64,000 nt of DNA from Firmicutes bacterium UBA1702 (GTDB taxonomy: Bacteria > Bacillota > Clostridia > Peptostreptococcales > Anaerovoracaceae): positions 62,001 to 126,000 of the forward strand of contig DCJK01000013.1 in NCBI GenBank assembly GCA_002320005.1, in the 5' to 3' direction. The notes beneath the pieces are model-generated. The model had not been told where the DNA came from, ran no database searches, and saw nothing but the letters and a program-made list of their open reading frames with translations. Within the stretch, counting starts at the first letter, position 1. Each line of letters opens with the position of its first letter. Shown one piece after another: positions 36,588-44,997 of the stretch. The translations under genes and the position numbers were made by a program.

Positions 36588-38009
36588 ATGAAATTAAGCT
36601 TTAAAACAAAGCTGTCTTACGGTGTTGGGGCTATATGCGACAACGCCATGTATATGCTGGCGGGAACATACCTGTTGCTGTTCCTTACAACGGTAGCCGG
36701 CATAAGTCCGGCAATAGCAGGAACCATATCTGCAGTGGGATCCGTATGGGAAGCTCTGTGCGCTCCTGTGGTGGGTTTTAAATCCGACAGAGCGGTTACG
36801 AGATTCGGACGCAGAAAGCCTTTTATGCTGGCGGCTGCATTTCCTGTGGCAATAGTAACAAGCCTGCTTTTTACAGCAATTGATGCATCTCAGCCGGTTA
36901 AAGTGATATACTATATTGCTATGGTTCTGATATATTGGACCTGTTTCTCGTCATTTTTCATTCCGTATATGGCATGGGGTTCAGACCTTACTGATGATTA
37001 CAACGAAAGAACAGTTCTCCGTTCCTTTGCCTACATTTTTAATCAGGTGGGAATGTGTGTAGGAATGGTACTTCCGTCCATTGTAGTAGACTACTGCATG
37101 AATATAGGAAAAACATCACAGCAGTCATGGCAGCTGGTGGGAATGATGGTTGGAATCTGCGGAGGGGCAGCCCTGCTTATTTCAGCTCTGTCCATAAAAG
37201 TGGACGATGTAAAGGACTTTGTGAAGCCGCCTGCTTCTCAAAAGACCCATATATTAAAAGAACTGCCGTCCATGCTGCGGGAATACATGGATATATTAAA
37301 GCTCAAGCCTATAAGGACTATAATAGGCGCCAGCCTGGCTTATCTGATAGCCAATATCACATTTTCATCGGACAGAGTGTTTTTTATGAAATTTAATATG
37401 GGAATGGGAGACAAGGCTGTTTCGGCAATGCTTATGTTTATTACCATAGCCGGAGTTATGACCGTACCGCTGGTGACTAAGCTGGCAAAGCATTTTGAAA
37501 AGAAACAGGTTTTCATGGGCATGATAGGTACATGTGGAATGCTGATGATGGCAACCAGAATAATAGGGGTAAATTCCTTCGGTATTCTCATATTCGTATG
37601 CCTGCTTTATGCGGCGGCCAATGCCTGTTACTGGCAGCTGATGCCTTCTATGATATATGATGTATGCGAGGTTGAAGAGCTGATATCCGGAGAAAAACAT
37701 TCAGCAGCAGTAATATCCCTTCAGGCTCTGTCTGAGTCAATATCCATAGCAGCGGGTCTCCAGCTGCTGGGCATAATTCTTGAAATGGCAGGTTTCAACA
37801 GTGACCTTGCCGTGCAGACCGAAACGGCACTTTGCTGGGTGGAAAATGCTTTTGTTGTAATTCCGGGAGCTGCAATGGTTGCAGTTGCTCTGATAATCAG
37901 AAAATTCCCTGTTACCAGGGAGCGTTTCAGCAAGGTAAAAGAAGCTTTGGAACGCCGCAGAGCCGGTGAAGAAGTGGATATAACCCAATTCGAGGAAATA
38001 TTTGAATAA
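36588..38009 (+). CDS. GPH-family sugar:cation symporter (MFS)
   Basis: A 473-residue carrier with 12 predicted helices. It has the glycoside-pentoside-hexuronide (GPH) family pattern: KLSYGVGAICDNAMYMLAGTYLLLF at the start, APVVGFKSDRAVTRFGRRKPFML between helices 2 and 3, and PYMAWGSDLTDDYNERTVL after helix 4. It imports a glycoside or uronide with Na+ or H+. The frame opens with GTG at 36579, but AGAGGTG overlaps that codon and lies 6 nt before the ATG at 36588, so the ATG was chosen. TTGACT at 36533 with an AT-rich tract may be its promoter. A terminator follows. No glycosidase gene is adjacent. Confidence 0.88.
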   Translation: MKLSFKTKLSYGVGAICDNAMYMLAGTYLLLFLTTVAGISPAIAGTISAVGSVWEALCAPVVGFKSDRAVTRFGRRKPFMLAAAFPVAIVTSLLFTAIDASQPVKVIYYIAMVLIYWTCFSSFFIPYMAWGSDLTDDYNERTVLRSFAYIFNQVGMCVGMVLPSIVVDYCMNIGKTSQQSWQLVGMMVGICGGAALLISALSIKVDDVKDFVKPPASQKTHILKELPSMLREYMDILKLKPIRTIIGASLAYLIANITFSSDRVFFMKFNMGMGDKAVSAMLMFITIAGVMTVPLVTKLAKHFEKKQVFMGMIGTCGMLMMATRIIGVNSFGILIFVCLLYAAANACYWQLMPSMIYDVCEVEELISGEKHSAAVISLQALSESISIAAGLQLLGIILEMAGFNSDLAVQTETALCWVENAFVVIPGAAMVAVALIIRKFPVTRERFSKVKEALERRRAGEEVDITQFEEIFE

Positions 38010-38024
38010 TTGTTATGCCTGAAT

Positions 38025-38051
38025 AAAAGCGGCCCTTACGAGGCCGCTTTT
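38025..38051. terminator. Bidirectional terminator between the GPH carrier and mnmA
   Basis: AAAAGCGGCC (38025-38034) and GGCCGCTTTT (38042-38051) pair perfectly around a 7-nt loop. It serves the convergent genes on both sides. Confidence 0.85.
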
Positions 38052-38076
38052 GCATGCTGACAATCCATATAACTTC

Positions 38077-39150
38077 TCATTCTATAGTCCCGCCACCTAC
38101 AACAACATCTCCGTCATAGAGAACGACAGCCTGTCCGCCGGTGATGGCTCTCTGGGGTTTATCAAAGACCACTGAAAGAGTGTCACTGTCCGGCTGAGTT
38201 ACAGAAGCCCACTGGGCTTCCTGTCTGTACCGGATTTTAGCTTTAAGATGCATGACTCCCCGGATGCGCGGAACTGAAATCAGGTTTATATTTTTCGCCG
38301 TGAGAGTATCTGAATAAAGCTGAGAGTCCCTCCCCAAAACCACGGTATTGTTTTCGGCATCAATGGAGCGGACGTACATCGGTTCATTGAGAGCAAGCCC
38401 AAGCCCTTTTCTTTGCCCGACGGTATATCGGATAATGCCGTTGTGGGAGCCCAGAATATTGCCGTCAGTGTCAACAAATGGACCTTTATCATATTTCTTT
38501 CCTGTATATTCTTCGATAAAATCACAATATTTTCCGTTCTGAACAAAGCATATATCTTGACTTTCGTGCTTATGTGCATTGATGAATCCCTGCTCTTCAG
38601 CTATTCTGCGTGTTTCCTGCTTGCACATTGAACCCAGAGGAAACAGCGTATGTTCAAGCTAGTCCTGCGTCATGGAATATAATACATAACTCTGATCTTT
38701 AGCATCATCTACAGCTTTTTTCAGCAGATATCTGCCGGAGACGCTGTCTTTTTCAATACGCGCATAATGCCCCGTTGCCACATAATCGTAGCCGAGAACT
38801 TTTGCCCGATTATACAGCCTTTCAAATTTAAGATGACGATTGCATTCTATGCACGGATTAGGGGTGAGCCCTTTCTCGTAAGATGCGATAAAGGGCTTTA
38901 TCACATCTGATTCGAATCCGTCGGAGAAATTAAAAACGTAATATGGTATTCCCAGCCTGCATGCAACGCTGCGGGCATCCTCCACGTCGGCAAGGGAGCA
39001 GCAGGAGTGTTCTCTTGATATTCCTATGTCTTCATTAGCAAAAAGCTTCATAGTCACTCCCATGGACTCAAAGCCTTCTGACTTTATAAGAAATGCGGCT
39101 ACAGAAGAGTCCACGCCTCCGCTCATTGCAATCAAAGCTCTTTTATTCAT
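38077..39150 (-). pseudogene. mnmA: tRNA 2-thiouridylase MnmA with an in-frame amber stop
   Basis: A complete MnmA (TrmU) coding frame of 358 codons interrupted by TAG at 38659-38661 (codon 164). The N-terminal part has the ATP-pyrophosphatase loop MSGGVDSSVAAFL, NPCIECNRHLKF with the first catalytic Cys, and ATGHYARI. Immediately past the TAG, without a frame change, comes LEHTLFPLGSM, then ESQDICFVQNG with the second catalytic Cys and the C-terminal barrel. Homologues have Gln at the interrupted place (LTQEQLxHTLFPLG), and CAG to TAG is one transition. The gene follows the cysteine desulfurase by 14 nt, the sulfur donor for s2U34 tRNA modification. AAGGAG precedes the ATG. Without read-through the product is a truncated, probably inactive protein. 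Confidence 0.85.
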
Positions 39151-39164
39151 GATAAAAATCTCCT

Positions 39165-40316
39165 TTATCTTGAAGAAACATTTCGTATACGCAATACGGC
39201 TTCTCTGACAGACTTGATTATATACTCAACTTCCTCCATTGTATTTTCTTCGGAAAGAGAAATTCTCAGAGATGCTCCGGACAGTTCAGGAGACCGGCCT
39301 ATGGAAAGAAGTACGTGACTTGGTTCCAGAGAGCCTGCGGCACAAGCTGATCCTGACGAGACGCAGATTCCCATCTGATCTAAAAGCACTACGAGGGTTT
39401 CACCTTCAGTTTTGTCAAAAGAGAAATTCACATTGCCCGGGAGGCGTGTTTCAGCATCCCCATTAAGGTAAGATCCAGGTATTTGAGAAAGACCGTAAAT
39501 CAGGCGACTTCCCAGCACTCTGAGTTTGTCGGAAGCTTTGCTCATATTATGGCAGGATTCTTTCAAAGCGACGGCCATACCCACAACAGCAGGCATGTTT
39601 TCTGTTCCGGCGCGCTTTCCGCGCTCCTGAGCGCCTCCCTCAATAAGTGATGTGATATGTGTTCCGCGGCGTGCATAAAGCAGACCGGCGCCTTTAGGAC
39701 CGTGGAATTTATGGGCAGAAAGAGAAAGCATGTCCAGATTGTCCGCGTTTACGTCAATAGGCAGATGACCGGCAGCCTGAACTGCATCGCTGTGAAAAAG
39801 GACCCCGTAACTATGACATATCTGTCCCAGTTGCGCAACAGGCTGAACAGTTCCTATTTCATTGTTGGCATACATCAAGGTGACGAGACATGTGTCACTG
39901 CGTGAACCAAGGACAGATTCCAGATCTTCAGGATGTATAAATCCTTTTGAGTCAGGCGTAAGAAGGGTAATTTCAAACCCCATATTCTTGAGTTTTTCAA
40001 GGGTATGGAGTATTGCATGATGCTCAAAAGCTGATGAGACAATATGTCTTTTGTTCTGCTGTGCTCCCAGATATGCAGCTGAAATTAAAGCCTGATTGTC
40101 CGATTCACTTCCGCCGGAGGTGAATGTTATTTCCCCGGGAAGACATCCCAGAAGAGAGGCTATGGTTTCACGAGCCTCCAGAAGAGCCTCGGAAGATTTT
40201 TTCCCAAGACTATGGGTTGCAGAAGGATTTCCATAATACCGGGTGAAAAAAGGAGTCATGGCTGCCATGGCTGCATCACTTACTCTGGTGGAAGCTGCAT
40301 TATCTGCGTATATCAT
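39165..40316 (-). CDS. iscS: Cysteine desulfurase (IscS/NifS type)
   Basis: A 383-residue PLP enzyme that supplies sulfur for Fe-S clusters and tRNA thiolation. It starts IYADNAASTRVSDAA, has GNPSATHSLGKK, the PLP-contact block FTSGGSESDNQAL, HSDAVQAAGHLP, and SLSAHKFHGPKGAGLLY with the PLP Lys. CVSSGSACAAGSLEPSHVL carries the mobile persulfide Cys. AAGGAGG precedes the ATG at 40316. It is transcribed away from cysK across a shared regulatory region and into mnmA. A half-site AAACCTAC resembling the cysK operator lies just upstream, hinting at common Rrf2-type control. No iscU follows. Confidence 0.95.
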   Translation of the reverse strand: MIYADNAASTRVSDAAMAAMTPFFTRYYGNPSATHSLGKKSSEALLEARETIASLLGCLPGEITFTSGGSESDNQALISAAYLGAQQNKRHIVSSAFEHHAILHTLEKLKNMGFEITLLTPDSKGFIHPEDLESVLGSRSDTCLVTLMYANNEIGTVQPVAQLGQICHSYGVLFHSDAVQAAGHLPIDVNADNLDMLSLSAHKFHGPKGAGLLYARRGTHITSLIEGGAQERGKRAGTENMPAVVGMAVALKESCHNMSKASDKLRVLGSRLIYGLSQIPGSYLNGDAETRLPGNVNFSFDKTEGETLVVLLDQMGICVSSGSACAAGSLEPSHVLLSIGRSPELSGASLRISLSEENTMEEVEYIIKSVREAVLRIRNVSSR

Positions 40317-40417
40317 TTAAATGCCTCCTTAAAACCTACTATAATAATATGAATTATAAGACAAAGGCAGGCCGGTGTCAACAAAGCAATATTATATGAA
40401 AATTTCTTAAAAATTAC

Positions 40418-40469
40418 TTGACATCAGGGAAAATAGCGTTATAATAAAACCTATAAAACAGATAGGTTT
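40418..40469 (+). promoter_or_regulatory. cysK promoter with an operator-like palindrome
   Basis: The 325-bp gap 40317-40641 holds a promoter TTGACA (40418-40423), a 16-nt spacer, and TATAAT (40440-40445). Immediately downstream, where RNA polymerase starts, AAACCTAT (40447-40454) and ATAGGTTT (40462-40469) form a perfect 8-bp inverted repeat with a 7-nt spacer. This is a good candidate operator for the iscR-like regulator encoded beyond cysK or for a CymR-like protein. Confidence 0.6.
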
Positions 40470-40496
40470 AATATGAAAAGAAACGGGAGATAAGTT

Positions 40497-40529
40497 ATGA
40501 AAATATTAAGCAGCGTATTTCGATGTTGA
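40497..40529 (+). CDS. Possible 10-residue leader peptide (MKILSSVFRC) ahead of cysK
   Basis: An ATG with GGGAGATAAG directly upstream opens a 10-codon ORF ending in a Cys codon then TGA, 112 nt before cysK. Placement in the cysK leader and the terminal Cys suggest a cysteine-sensing upstream ORF, but a single Cys codon and the absence of a clear terminator make this tentative. Another short frame (ATG at 40473) overlaps its start. Confidence 0.3.
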   Translation: MKILSSVFRC

Positions 40530-40641
40530 AGAAGACTGTAAATGAAAGACATGCCGCAACGGGCAGACCCTCAAAAATATATAGGTATAATGAATATAAA
40601 ACCAATAGTACAGAATATAAACACAAAAAGGAGAAACTGAA

Positions 40642-41571
40642 ATGAAGATTTTTGATAAAATTACAGACCTGATTGGCGGAACACCGCTTCTTAAACTTAA
40701 CAACTACAGCACCCAAAAGGGATTAGATACACCGATTATCGGAAAACTGGAATACTTCAATCCTGCAGGCAGCGTCAAGGACAGAATTGCAAAGGCTATG
40801 ATAGATGATGCCGAAGCCAAGGGACTGCTGAAACCGGATTCCGTAATTATTGAGCCCACCAGCGGCAATACCGGCATAGGTCTCGCCGCTGTTGCGGCCG
40901 CAAGAGGCTATAGAATAATATTGACGATGCCGGAAACCATGAGCGTTGAACGCCGCAATCTTCTTAAAGCATATGGTGCAGAGCTGGTGCTTACAGACGG
41001 AGCTAAAGGAATGAAGGGAGCCATTGCAAAGGCTGATGAACTGGCAGCGCAGACACCAAACAGCTTTATTCCGAGCCAGTTTACCAACCCGGCAAATCCT
41101 ACTGCACACCGGGAGACAACGGGTCCTGAAATCTGGGAAGATACAGAGGGAAAGGTCGACATATTTGTAGCAGGTGTAGGCACAGGCGGAACCGTTACAG
41201 GAATAGGAGAGTATCTTAAAAGCAAAAATCCTGATGTGAAGATAGTTGCTGTAGAACCGGCAGGTTCTCCGGTGCTTTCTGAGGGTACGGCAGGACCACA
41301 CAAGATTCAGGGTATTGGTGCCGGATTCGTTCCTGAAACACTTAATACAAGTATATATGACGAGATAATTACAGTTGAAAACGAGGCAGCTTTTGATACC
41401 GGAAGAGCTCTGGCCAGAAGCGAAGGCTTGCTGGTGGGAATTTCCTCCGGAGCCGCAGTATTTGCAGCAACAGTGCTGGCGCAGAGACCTGAGAATAAGG
41501 GAAAGGTAATAGTAGCGCTGCTCCCTGACACAGGAGATCGCTACCTGTCGACACCGATGTTTTCAGAATAA
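40642..41571 (+). CDS. cysK: Cysteine synthase A (O-acetylserine sulfhydrylase)
   Basis: A 309-residue PLP enzyme making cysteine from O-acetylserine and sulfide. [14 protein letters not shown] opens the protein. [13 protein letters not shown] contains the PLP Lys, [20 protein letters not shown] is the substrate loop, [15 protein letters not shown] binds the phosphate, and the tail ends in [22 protein letters not shown] precedes the ATG. It is separated from the divergent iscS-mnmA genes by a regulatory region with an inverted repeat and a short leader ORF. No serine acetyltransferase gene is nearby. A terminator shared with the iscR-like gene follows. Confidence 0.95.
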   Translation: MKIFDKITDLIGGTPLLKLNNYSTQKGLDTPIIGKLEYFNPAGSVKDRIAKAMIDDAEAKGLLKPDSVIIEPTSGNTGIGLAAVAAARGYRIILTMPETMSVERRNLLKAYGAELVLTDGAKGMKGAIAKADELAAQTPNSFIPSQFTNPANPTAHRETTGPEIWEDTEGKVDIFVAGVGTGGTVTGIGEYLKSKNPDVKIVAVEPAGSPVLSEGTAGPHKIQGIGAGFVPETLNTSIYDEIITVENEAAFDTGRALARSEGLLVGISSGAAVFAATVLAQRPENKGKVIVALLPDTGDRYLSTPMFSE

Positions 41572-41582
41572 TATAACGAAAT

Positions 41583-41610
41583 AAGGAGGGGTCATACGAT
41601 CCCTCCTTTT
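41583..41610. terminator. Bidirectional terminator between cysK and the iscR-like gene
   Basis: AAGGAGGGGTC and GATCCCTCCTT pair over 11 bp (one G-U) around ATAC, followed by TTAT, with the opposite-strand stop codon at 41612. Confidence 0.8.
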
Positions 41611-41611
41611 A

Positions 41612-42049
41612 TCATATCATGTAATCGTGAGTATATTTTTCTCTTTCCTGATCCAGAATGTCCTGCAGCGTAATACCGTCAAGGTACTGGTTGATGACAC
41701 GACACAATCCCTGCCATACGGGAAGTGTCGCGCAATAGGGGCTCCGCTCACATTCAACAGGGTCGTGATCCAGACATGCTACAGGAGAAAGATTACCTTC
41801 AGTGAGCCGCAGGATTTGTCCCACAGTATATCTGTCAGGAGATTTGGAAAGTCGGTATCCGCCCTGAAAGCCGCGTGTGGTTTTGAGGATATCGGATCTG
41901 TTTAAAATTGGAATTATCTGTTCCAGATATTTTTTTGAGATGCCCTGGCGCTGAGCGATGTCTTTGAGAGCAACATACCCGTCCTTTTGGTTCTCTGCCA
42001 GATCCAGCAGCATACGAAGGGCATAACGACCCTTAGTAGAAATCTTCAT
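41612..42049 (-). CDS. Rrf2 family transcriptional regulator, IscR-like
   Basis: A 145-residue winged-helix regulator. MKISTKGRYALRMLLDLAENQ is the Rrf2 N-terminus, and ALKDIAQRQGISKKYLEQII is the recognition helix region. RGFQGGYRLSKSP forms the wing. Three cysteines follow in ACLDHDPVECERSPYC, spaced like those that ligate an Fe-S cluster in IscR-type members, which CymR lacks. It therefore probably senses Fe-S or sulfur status and could act on the cysK/iscS region next door. AGGTGAT precedes the ATG. Upstream is an AT-rich stretch of 100 bp before the convergent-reading D-cysteine desulfhydrase-like gene. Confidence 0.87.
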   Translation of the reverse strand: MKISTKGRYALRMLLDLAENQKDGYVALKDIAQRQGISKKYLEQIIPILNRSDILKTTRGFQGGYRLSKSPDRYTVGQILRLTEGNLSPVACLDHDPVECERSPYCATLPVWQGLCRVINQYLDGITLQDILDQEREKYTHDYMI

Positions 42050-42150
42050 CTGAAATCACCTCTGAAATTTGATTTAATTAATACTAACACGTTTTCTGCG
42101 GGTTTTCAAGATACGATGGCTAGTGCATCGGAACCGTGCAGAAGGGAATT

Positions 42151-43176
42151 TTATATTCTGTGTATAAAACTGCCGCGCTCTTTTTCAATTTCAATGCGGT
42201 GATGAGGGGTGTATATTCCGGGAGTTCCGCCTGTGTGAAGAAAAACAACTTTTTCTCCCTGTTTTATGCGGCCTTCTTTAACCATCTCCAGGAGTCCGGC
42301 AAAGGCTTTTCCTGTATAGCACGGGTCCAGTATGATGGCTTCTTTTTCTGCCATGTAATACATGGCCTCTCTGACCTCTCTGCATGGATTGTTGTACGCG
42401 CCGCGGTCATAGTCCGTGACAAGATCAAAATCATTGGCACAAGCCGCCTTTTCCAGACCGAGGTAATTCGATACACGCTGATAATAATCTGATGCATACT
42501 GCTTTATGTCGTCATAGAGAAGTATTGATATTCCCGTAAGATGCATAGGAAGATTTTCGTTATGAATGGCGCAGAACAGACCCATGTATGTACCCATGCT
42601 GCCAACAGTTGAAACCAGGCGGCATCCCTCGAGATCGGTTCCCCGGATCTGTGATGCGATTTCCAATGCGCATTCGTAATATCCAAGAGCTCCCAGTTCA
42701 TTGGATCCTCCCATAGGTATGAAATATACCTTTTCTCCGTCCTCTTCATATTGAGCGGTGACTTTTTTCACTGTTTCATCCAGAAGTTCGTCTTCGCTGC
42801 GGCCTTCTTCAGGTTTGCGAATCCAGACGTCGCTTCCCATCATGCCGTCAAGGAGAAGGTTTGCGGAAATTTCATCCGGATAATCGCCTACTGCTGCAAT
42901 GGCTCCCTTGAGTCCATATTTTCGGGCTGCCGCACAGGTAAGCCTTCCGTGATTAGTCTGAATACCACCTACCGTAAGAAGAAGGGTGGAATCTTTATTC
43001 AATGCGTCTTTCAGAAGATATTCCAGCTTTCTGAGTTTGTTTCCACCCATGGCAAGAGGAGTAAGATCGTCGCGCTTTATGTACAGCTCTATTCCGAGAT
43101 CTGCCGAAACGGATGGCAGATACTCCAGCGGTGTGGGCAGATGGAGAAGATATTCTTTTTCGTGTCCAAGCAACAT
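42151..43176 (-). CDS. D-cysteine desulfhydrase / ACC-deaminase family PLP enzyme
   Basis: A 341-residue fold-type II PLP enzyme. HLPTPLEYLPSVS and IKRDDLTPLAMGGNKLRKLEYLL (PLP Lys in GGNKLRK) open the protein. TVGGIQTNHGRLTCAAA follows, with VSTVGSMGTYMGL for phosphate binding and VFLHTGGTPGIY at the end. Family members convert D-cysteine to pyruvate, sulfide and ammonia or open aminocyclopropane rings. The cysteine context here favours a desulfhydrase. AAGGAGG precedes the ATG at 43176. It is transcribed away from the small-protein/DUF554 operon. Confidence 0.88.
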   Translation of the reverse strand: MLLGHEKEYLLHLPTPLEYLPSVSADLGIELYIKRDDLTPLAMGGNKLRKLEYLLKDALNKDSTLLLTVGGIQTNHGRLTCAAARKYGLKGAIAAVGDYPDEISANLLLDGMMGSDVWIRKPEEGRSEDELLDETVKKVTAQYEEDGEKVYFIPMGGSNELGALGYYECALEIASQIRGTDLEGCRLVSTVGSMGTYMGLFCAIHNENLPMHLTGISILLYDDIKQYASDYYQRVSNYLGLEKAACANDFDLVTDYDRGAYNNPCREVREAMYYMAEKEAIILDPCYTGKAFAGLLEMVKEGRIKQGEKVVFLHTGGTPGIYTPHHRIEIEKERGSFIHRI

Positions 43177-43272
43177 AATATGTGCCTCCTTCGAATTTAT
43201 TCTGTTTCCATTTTATCACATTCATGTTATAATGAAAGCAAATTTTAAGACATAATCAAGGAGGAGACAACA

Positions 43273-43578
43273 ATGGCATTTATGGACAAATTAGGCCAGG
43301 TGGCAAACAAAGTGGGCGAAGTAGCAGGCGATACTTTTGACTACGGAAAAGCCAAAGGCAAGATTGTATTGGAAAAAGGTAAGATAAAAGACATCAAAGA
43401 AGAAATCGGTGAGTATGTGTACGAAGTCGTAAACGGCGGCGGCGAAATCGATATGGAGAAAGTTAAAGAGTTTTGCGCAAAAATAGATGATCACAAAGCG
43501 ATAATAGAAGGACTTGAAGCAGACGCAAAACAGAGCGGAGAAGACATTTCGGGGGCCTTCGGCAAGGACGATAAATAA
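43273..43578 (+). CDS. Hypothetical helical protein, 101 aa
   Basis: A small, highly charged, largely helical protein. It starts MAFMDKLGQVANKVGEVAGD, with amphipathic repeats of G/A and K, then Lys/Glu-rich helices and an acidic end. No enzyme motif or membrane segment is seen. It is similar in character to cytosolic proteins usually annotated as hypothetical in Clostridia. AAGGAGGAG precedes the ATG, and TATAAT at about 43228 is a likely -10. The stop codon overlaps the start of the DUF554 gene (TAATG), so they are translationally coupled. Confidence 0.65.
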   Translation: MAFMDKLGQVANKVGEVAGDTFDYGKAKGKIVLEKGKIKDIKEEIGEYVYEVVNGGGEIDMEKVKEFCAKIDDHKAIIEGLEADAKQSGEDISGAFGKDDK

Positions 43579-44285
43579 TGCTTGGAGTAATTGTCAACAC
43601 ACTTACGGTTATTGCAGGAAGTATTGTCGGACTTTTAGCAAAAAAAGCCATACCCAAAAACTGGACTAACTTCATTATGGCAGGCATGGGACTGTGCACC
43701 ATGTACATAGGAATAAGCGGAGCGTTTGAAGGTCAGAATACGCTGATTGCGGTAATTTCCATTGCACTGGGAGCGATAATCGGATTGGCCGTAGATATTG
43801 ACAGAAGGGTAAACAACCTGGCCGAAAAAATAGAAAAACGATTTGTAAAGGACGCAGGAGAAGGTGAGGCAACTTTCTCAGAGGGATTTGTAACTGCAAG
43901 CATGATATTCTGTGTAGGAGCCATGACTATCGTAGGATCCTTACAGGCAGGCCTTATCGGCGACAATACAATGCTTTTTACAAAGGCTACTATGGATGGA
44001 ATAGGGGCCGTATTCTTTGCAGCTTCTCTTGGTTTTGGTGTTCTGGCATCAGCTGCCTTTGTTTTTGTATTTCAGGGTTCGATTGTTCTTCTGGCACAAT
44101 TCGTTGAGCCTTTCCTCAGCGATGCGGTGATTGCAGAAATGACATGTGCAGGATCTTTGCTTCTTATCGGGCTGGCATTCAATCTTATAGGAATATCAAA
44201 ATTAAAGATTATGAACTTTATGCCGGCAGTTTTCATGCCAATAATATTGGTTCCGATTTTCGACTGGGTAGGAGGGCTGTTTTAG
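43578..44285 (+). CDS. DUF554 family membrane protein
   Basis: A 235-residue polytopic membrane protein of the DUF554 (YdfK/YqgA) family: VIVNTLTVIAGSIVGLLAKK at the N-terminus, GLCTMYIGISGAF, and a long hydrophilic loop DIDRRVNNLAEKIEKRF. SEGFVTASMIFCVGAMTIVGSLQAGL is the family core. A transport role is suspected but unproved. The ATG shares its A with the previous stop. The stop codon lies inside the loop of a terminator. Confidence 0.88.
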   Translation: MLGVIVNTLTVIAGSIVGLLAKKAIPKNWTNFIMAGMGLCTMYIGISGAFEGQNTLIAVISIALGAIIGLAVDIDRRVNNLAEKIEKRFVKDAGEGEATFSEGFVTASMIFCVGAMTIVGSLQAGLIGDNTMLFTKATMDGIGAVFFAASLGFGVLASAAFVFVFQGSIVLLAQFVEPFLSDAVIAEMTCAGSLLLIGLAFNLIGISKLKIMNFMPAVFMPIILVPIFDWVGGLF

Positions 44286-44295
44286 CCCTCTTTTT
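44272..44295 (+). terminator. Terminator overlapping the DUF554 stop codon
   Basis: GAGGGCT (44272-44278), loop GTTTT, AGCCCTC (44284-44290) and T5. The TAG stop straddles the loop. Confidence 0.85.
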
Positions 44296-44310
44296 ATGAG
44301 ACTTATAACC

Positions 44311-44358
44311 AAATGCTGAGGAGGATGATGAATAGTCCTCTGCCTCAGCATTTTTTTG
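44311..44358 (+). terminator. Second, backup terminator after DUF554
   Basis: AAATGCTGAGG (44311-44321) pairs with CCTCAGCATTT (44343-44353), followed by T-rich sequence, with inner AGGA/TCCT pairs. Confidence 0.8.
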
Positions 44359-44448
44359 TACGGGAAATTGAGAATTATTGCAAACAAAACTTATTTAATA
44401 TGCCTTTTGGGACCAAAAAGACAGGGATATATCAAATTAGTAAATTAA

Positions 44449-44473
44449 AAACCGGTTCGTATGGAACCGGTTT
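44449..44473 (-). terminator. Terminator of the zinc-ribbon membrane protein gene
   Basis: AAACCGGTTC and GAACCGGTTT pair perfectly (10 bp, 5-nt loop), followed on the minus strand by TTTTAATTTA. Confidence 0.8.
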
Positions 44474-44479
44474 ACAAAT

Positions 44480-44869
44480 CTATACTTTCTTTTCAAATAC
44501 ATTGTGGCATCTGCTGCATGTCACTCTGATGCGGCCTCTGCCTTTGGGTGCTCTGAGGACTTGTCCGCATCCGGGACACTTGAAGTACCGGAAATTCTTG
44601 CGGTCGCGGTTCATATATGAGCGAAAGGGTGATTCAACGCAGGTGATGTACCAGGTATTTTCAGAATATCTGCGGTTGAGATTTCTGGAAAACGCTCTGA
44701 AATACGCGTATATTATCAGCACAAGGCCTATGGTTCTGAGTATATTGCCCGGGATGATGATATCTGCGAAGATAAGAATCAGAGAAAGCATCAGAAGACC
44801 TCGGCATAATGCGTCAAACCCGTTGCGGCCGATCATAAATTGTGCAAATTTGTACCTGAAATTACCCAT
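44480..44869 (-). CDS. Membrane protein with a C-terminal zinc ribbon, 129 aa
   Basis: A common but unnamed Firmicutes protein type. The N-terminus KFAQFMIGRNGFDALCRGLL precedes two hydrophobic helices (residues about 20-62). It continues with RAFSRNLNRRYSEN, and a zinc ribbon FKCPGCGQVLRAPKGRG and TCSRCHNVF ends the protein. The frame is open from 44917, but family members start at the equivalent of the ATG at 44869 (MGNFRYK), which has GGGGG about 10 nt upstream. Its role is unknown. It is monocistronic, with its own terminator. Confidence 0.8.
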   Translation of the reverse strand: MGNFRYKFAQFMIGRNGFDALCRGLLMLSLILIFADIIIPGNILRTIGLVLIIYAYFRAFSRNLNRRYSENTWYITCVESPFRSYMNRDRKNFRYFKCPGCGQVLRAPKGRGRIRVTCSRCHNVFEKKV

Positions 44870-44997
44870 TGCTGTATGCCCCCAAAAGAATCCTAATAAA
44901 TAATTTAATCTCCGCAACAGGGCTTGTCAATGGGATTTATAATAAACCACGAAAACTTCACAATAACAACAACGATGTATATATGGGGCCGAAAGCA

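Noticed and set aside
38659..38661. Genome-wide recoding of TAG as Gln
   Set aside because: At least ten genes here (for example gap, glpK, cotJB, cotJC, grpE, the lipid kinase) end normally at TAG.
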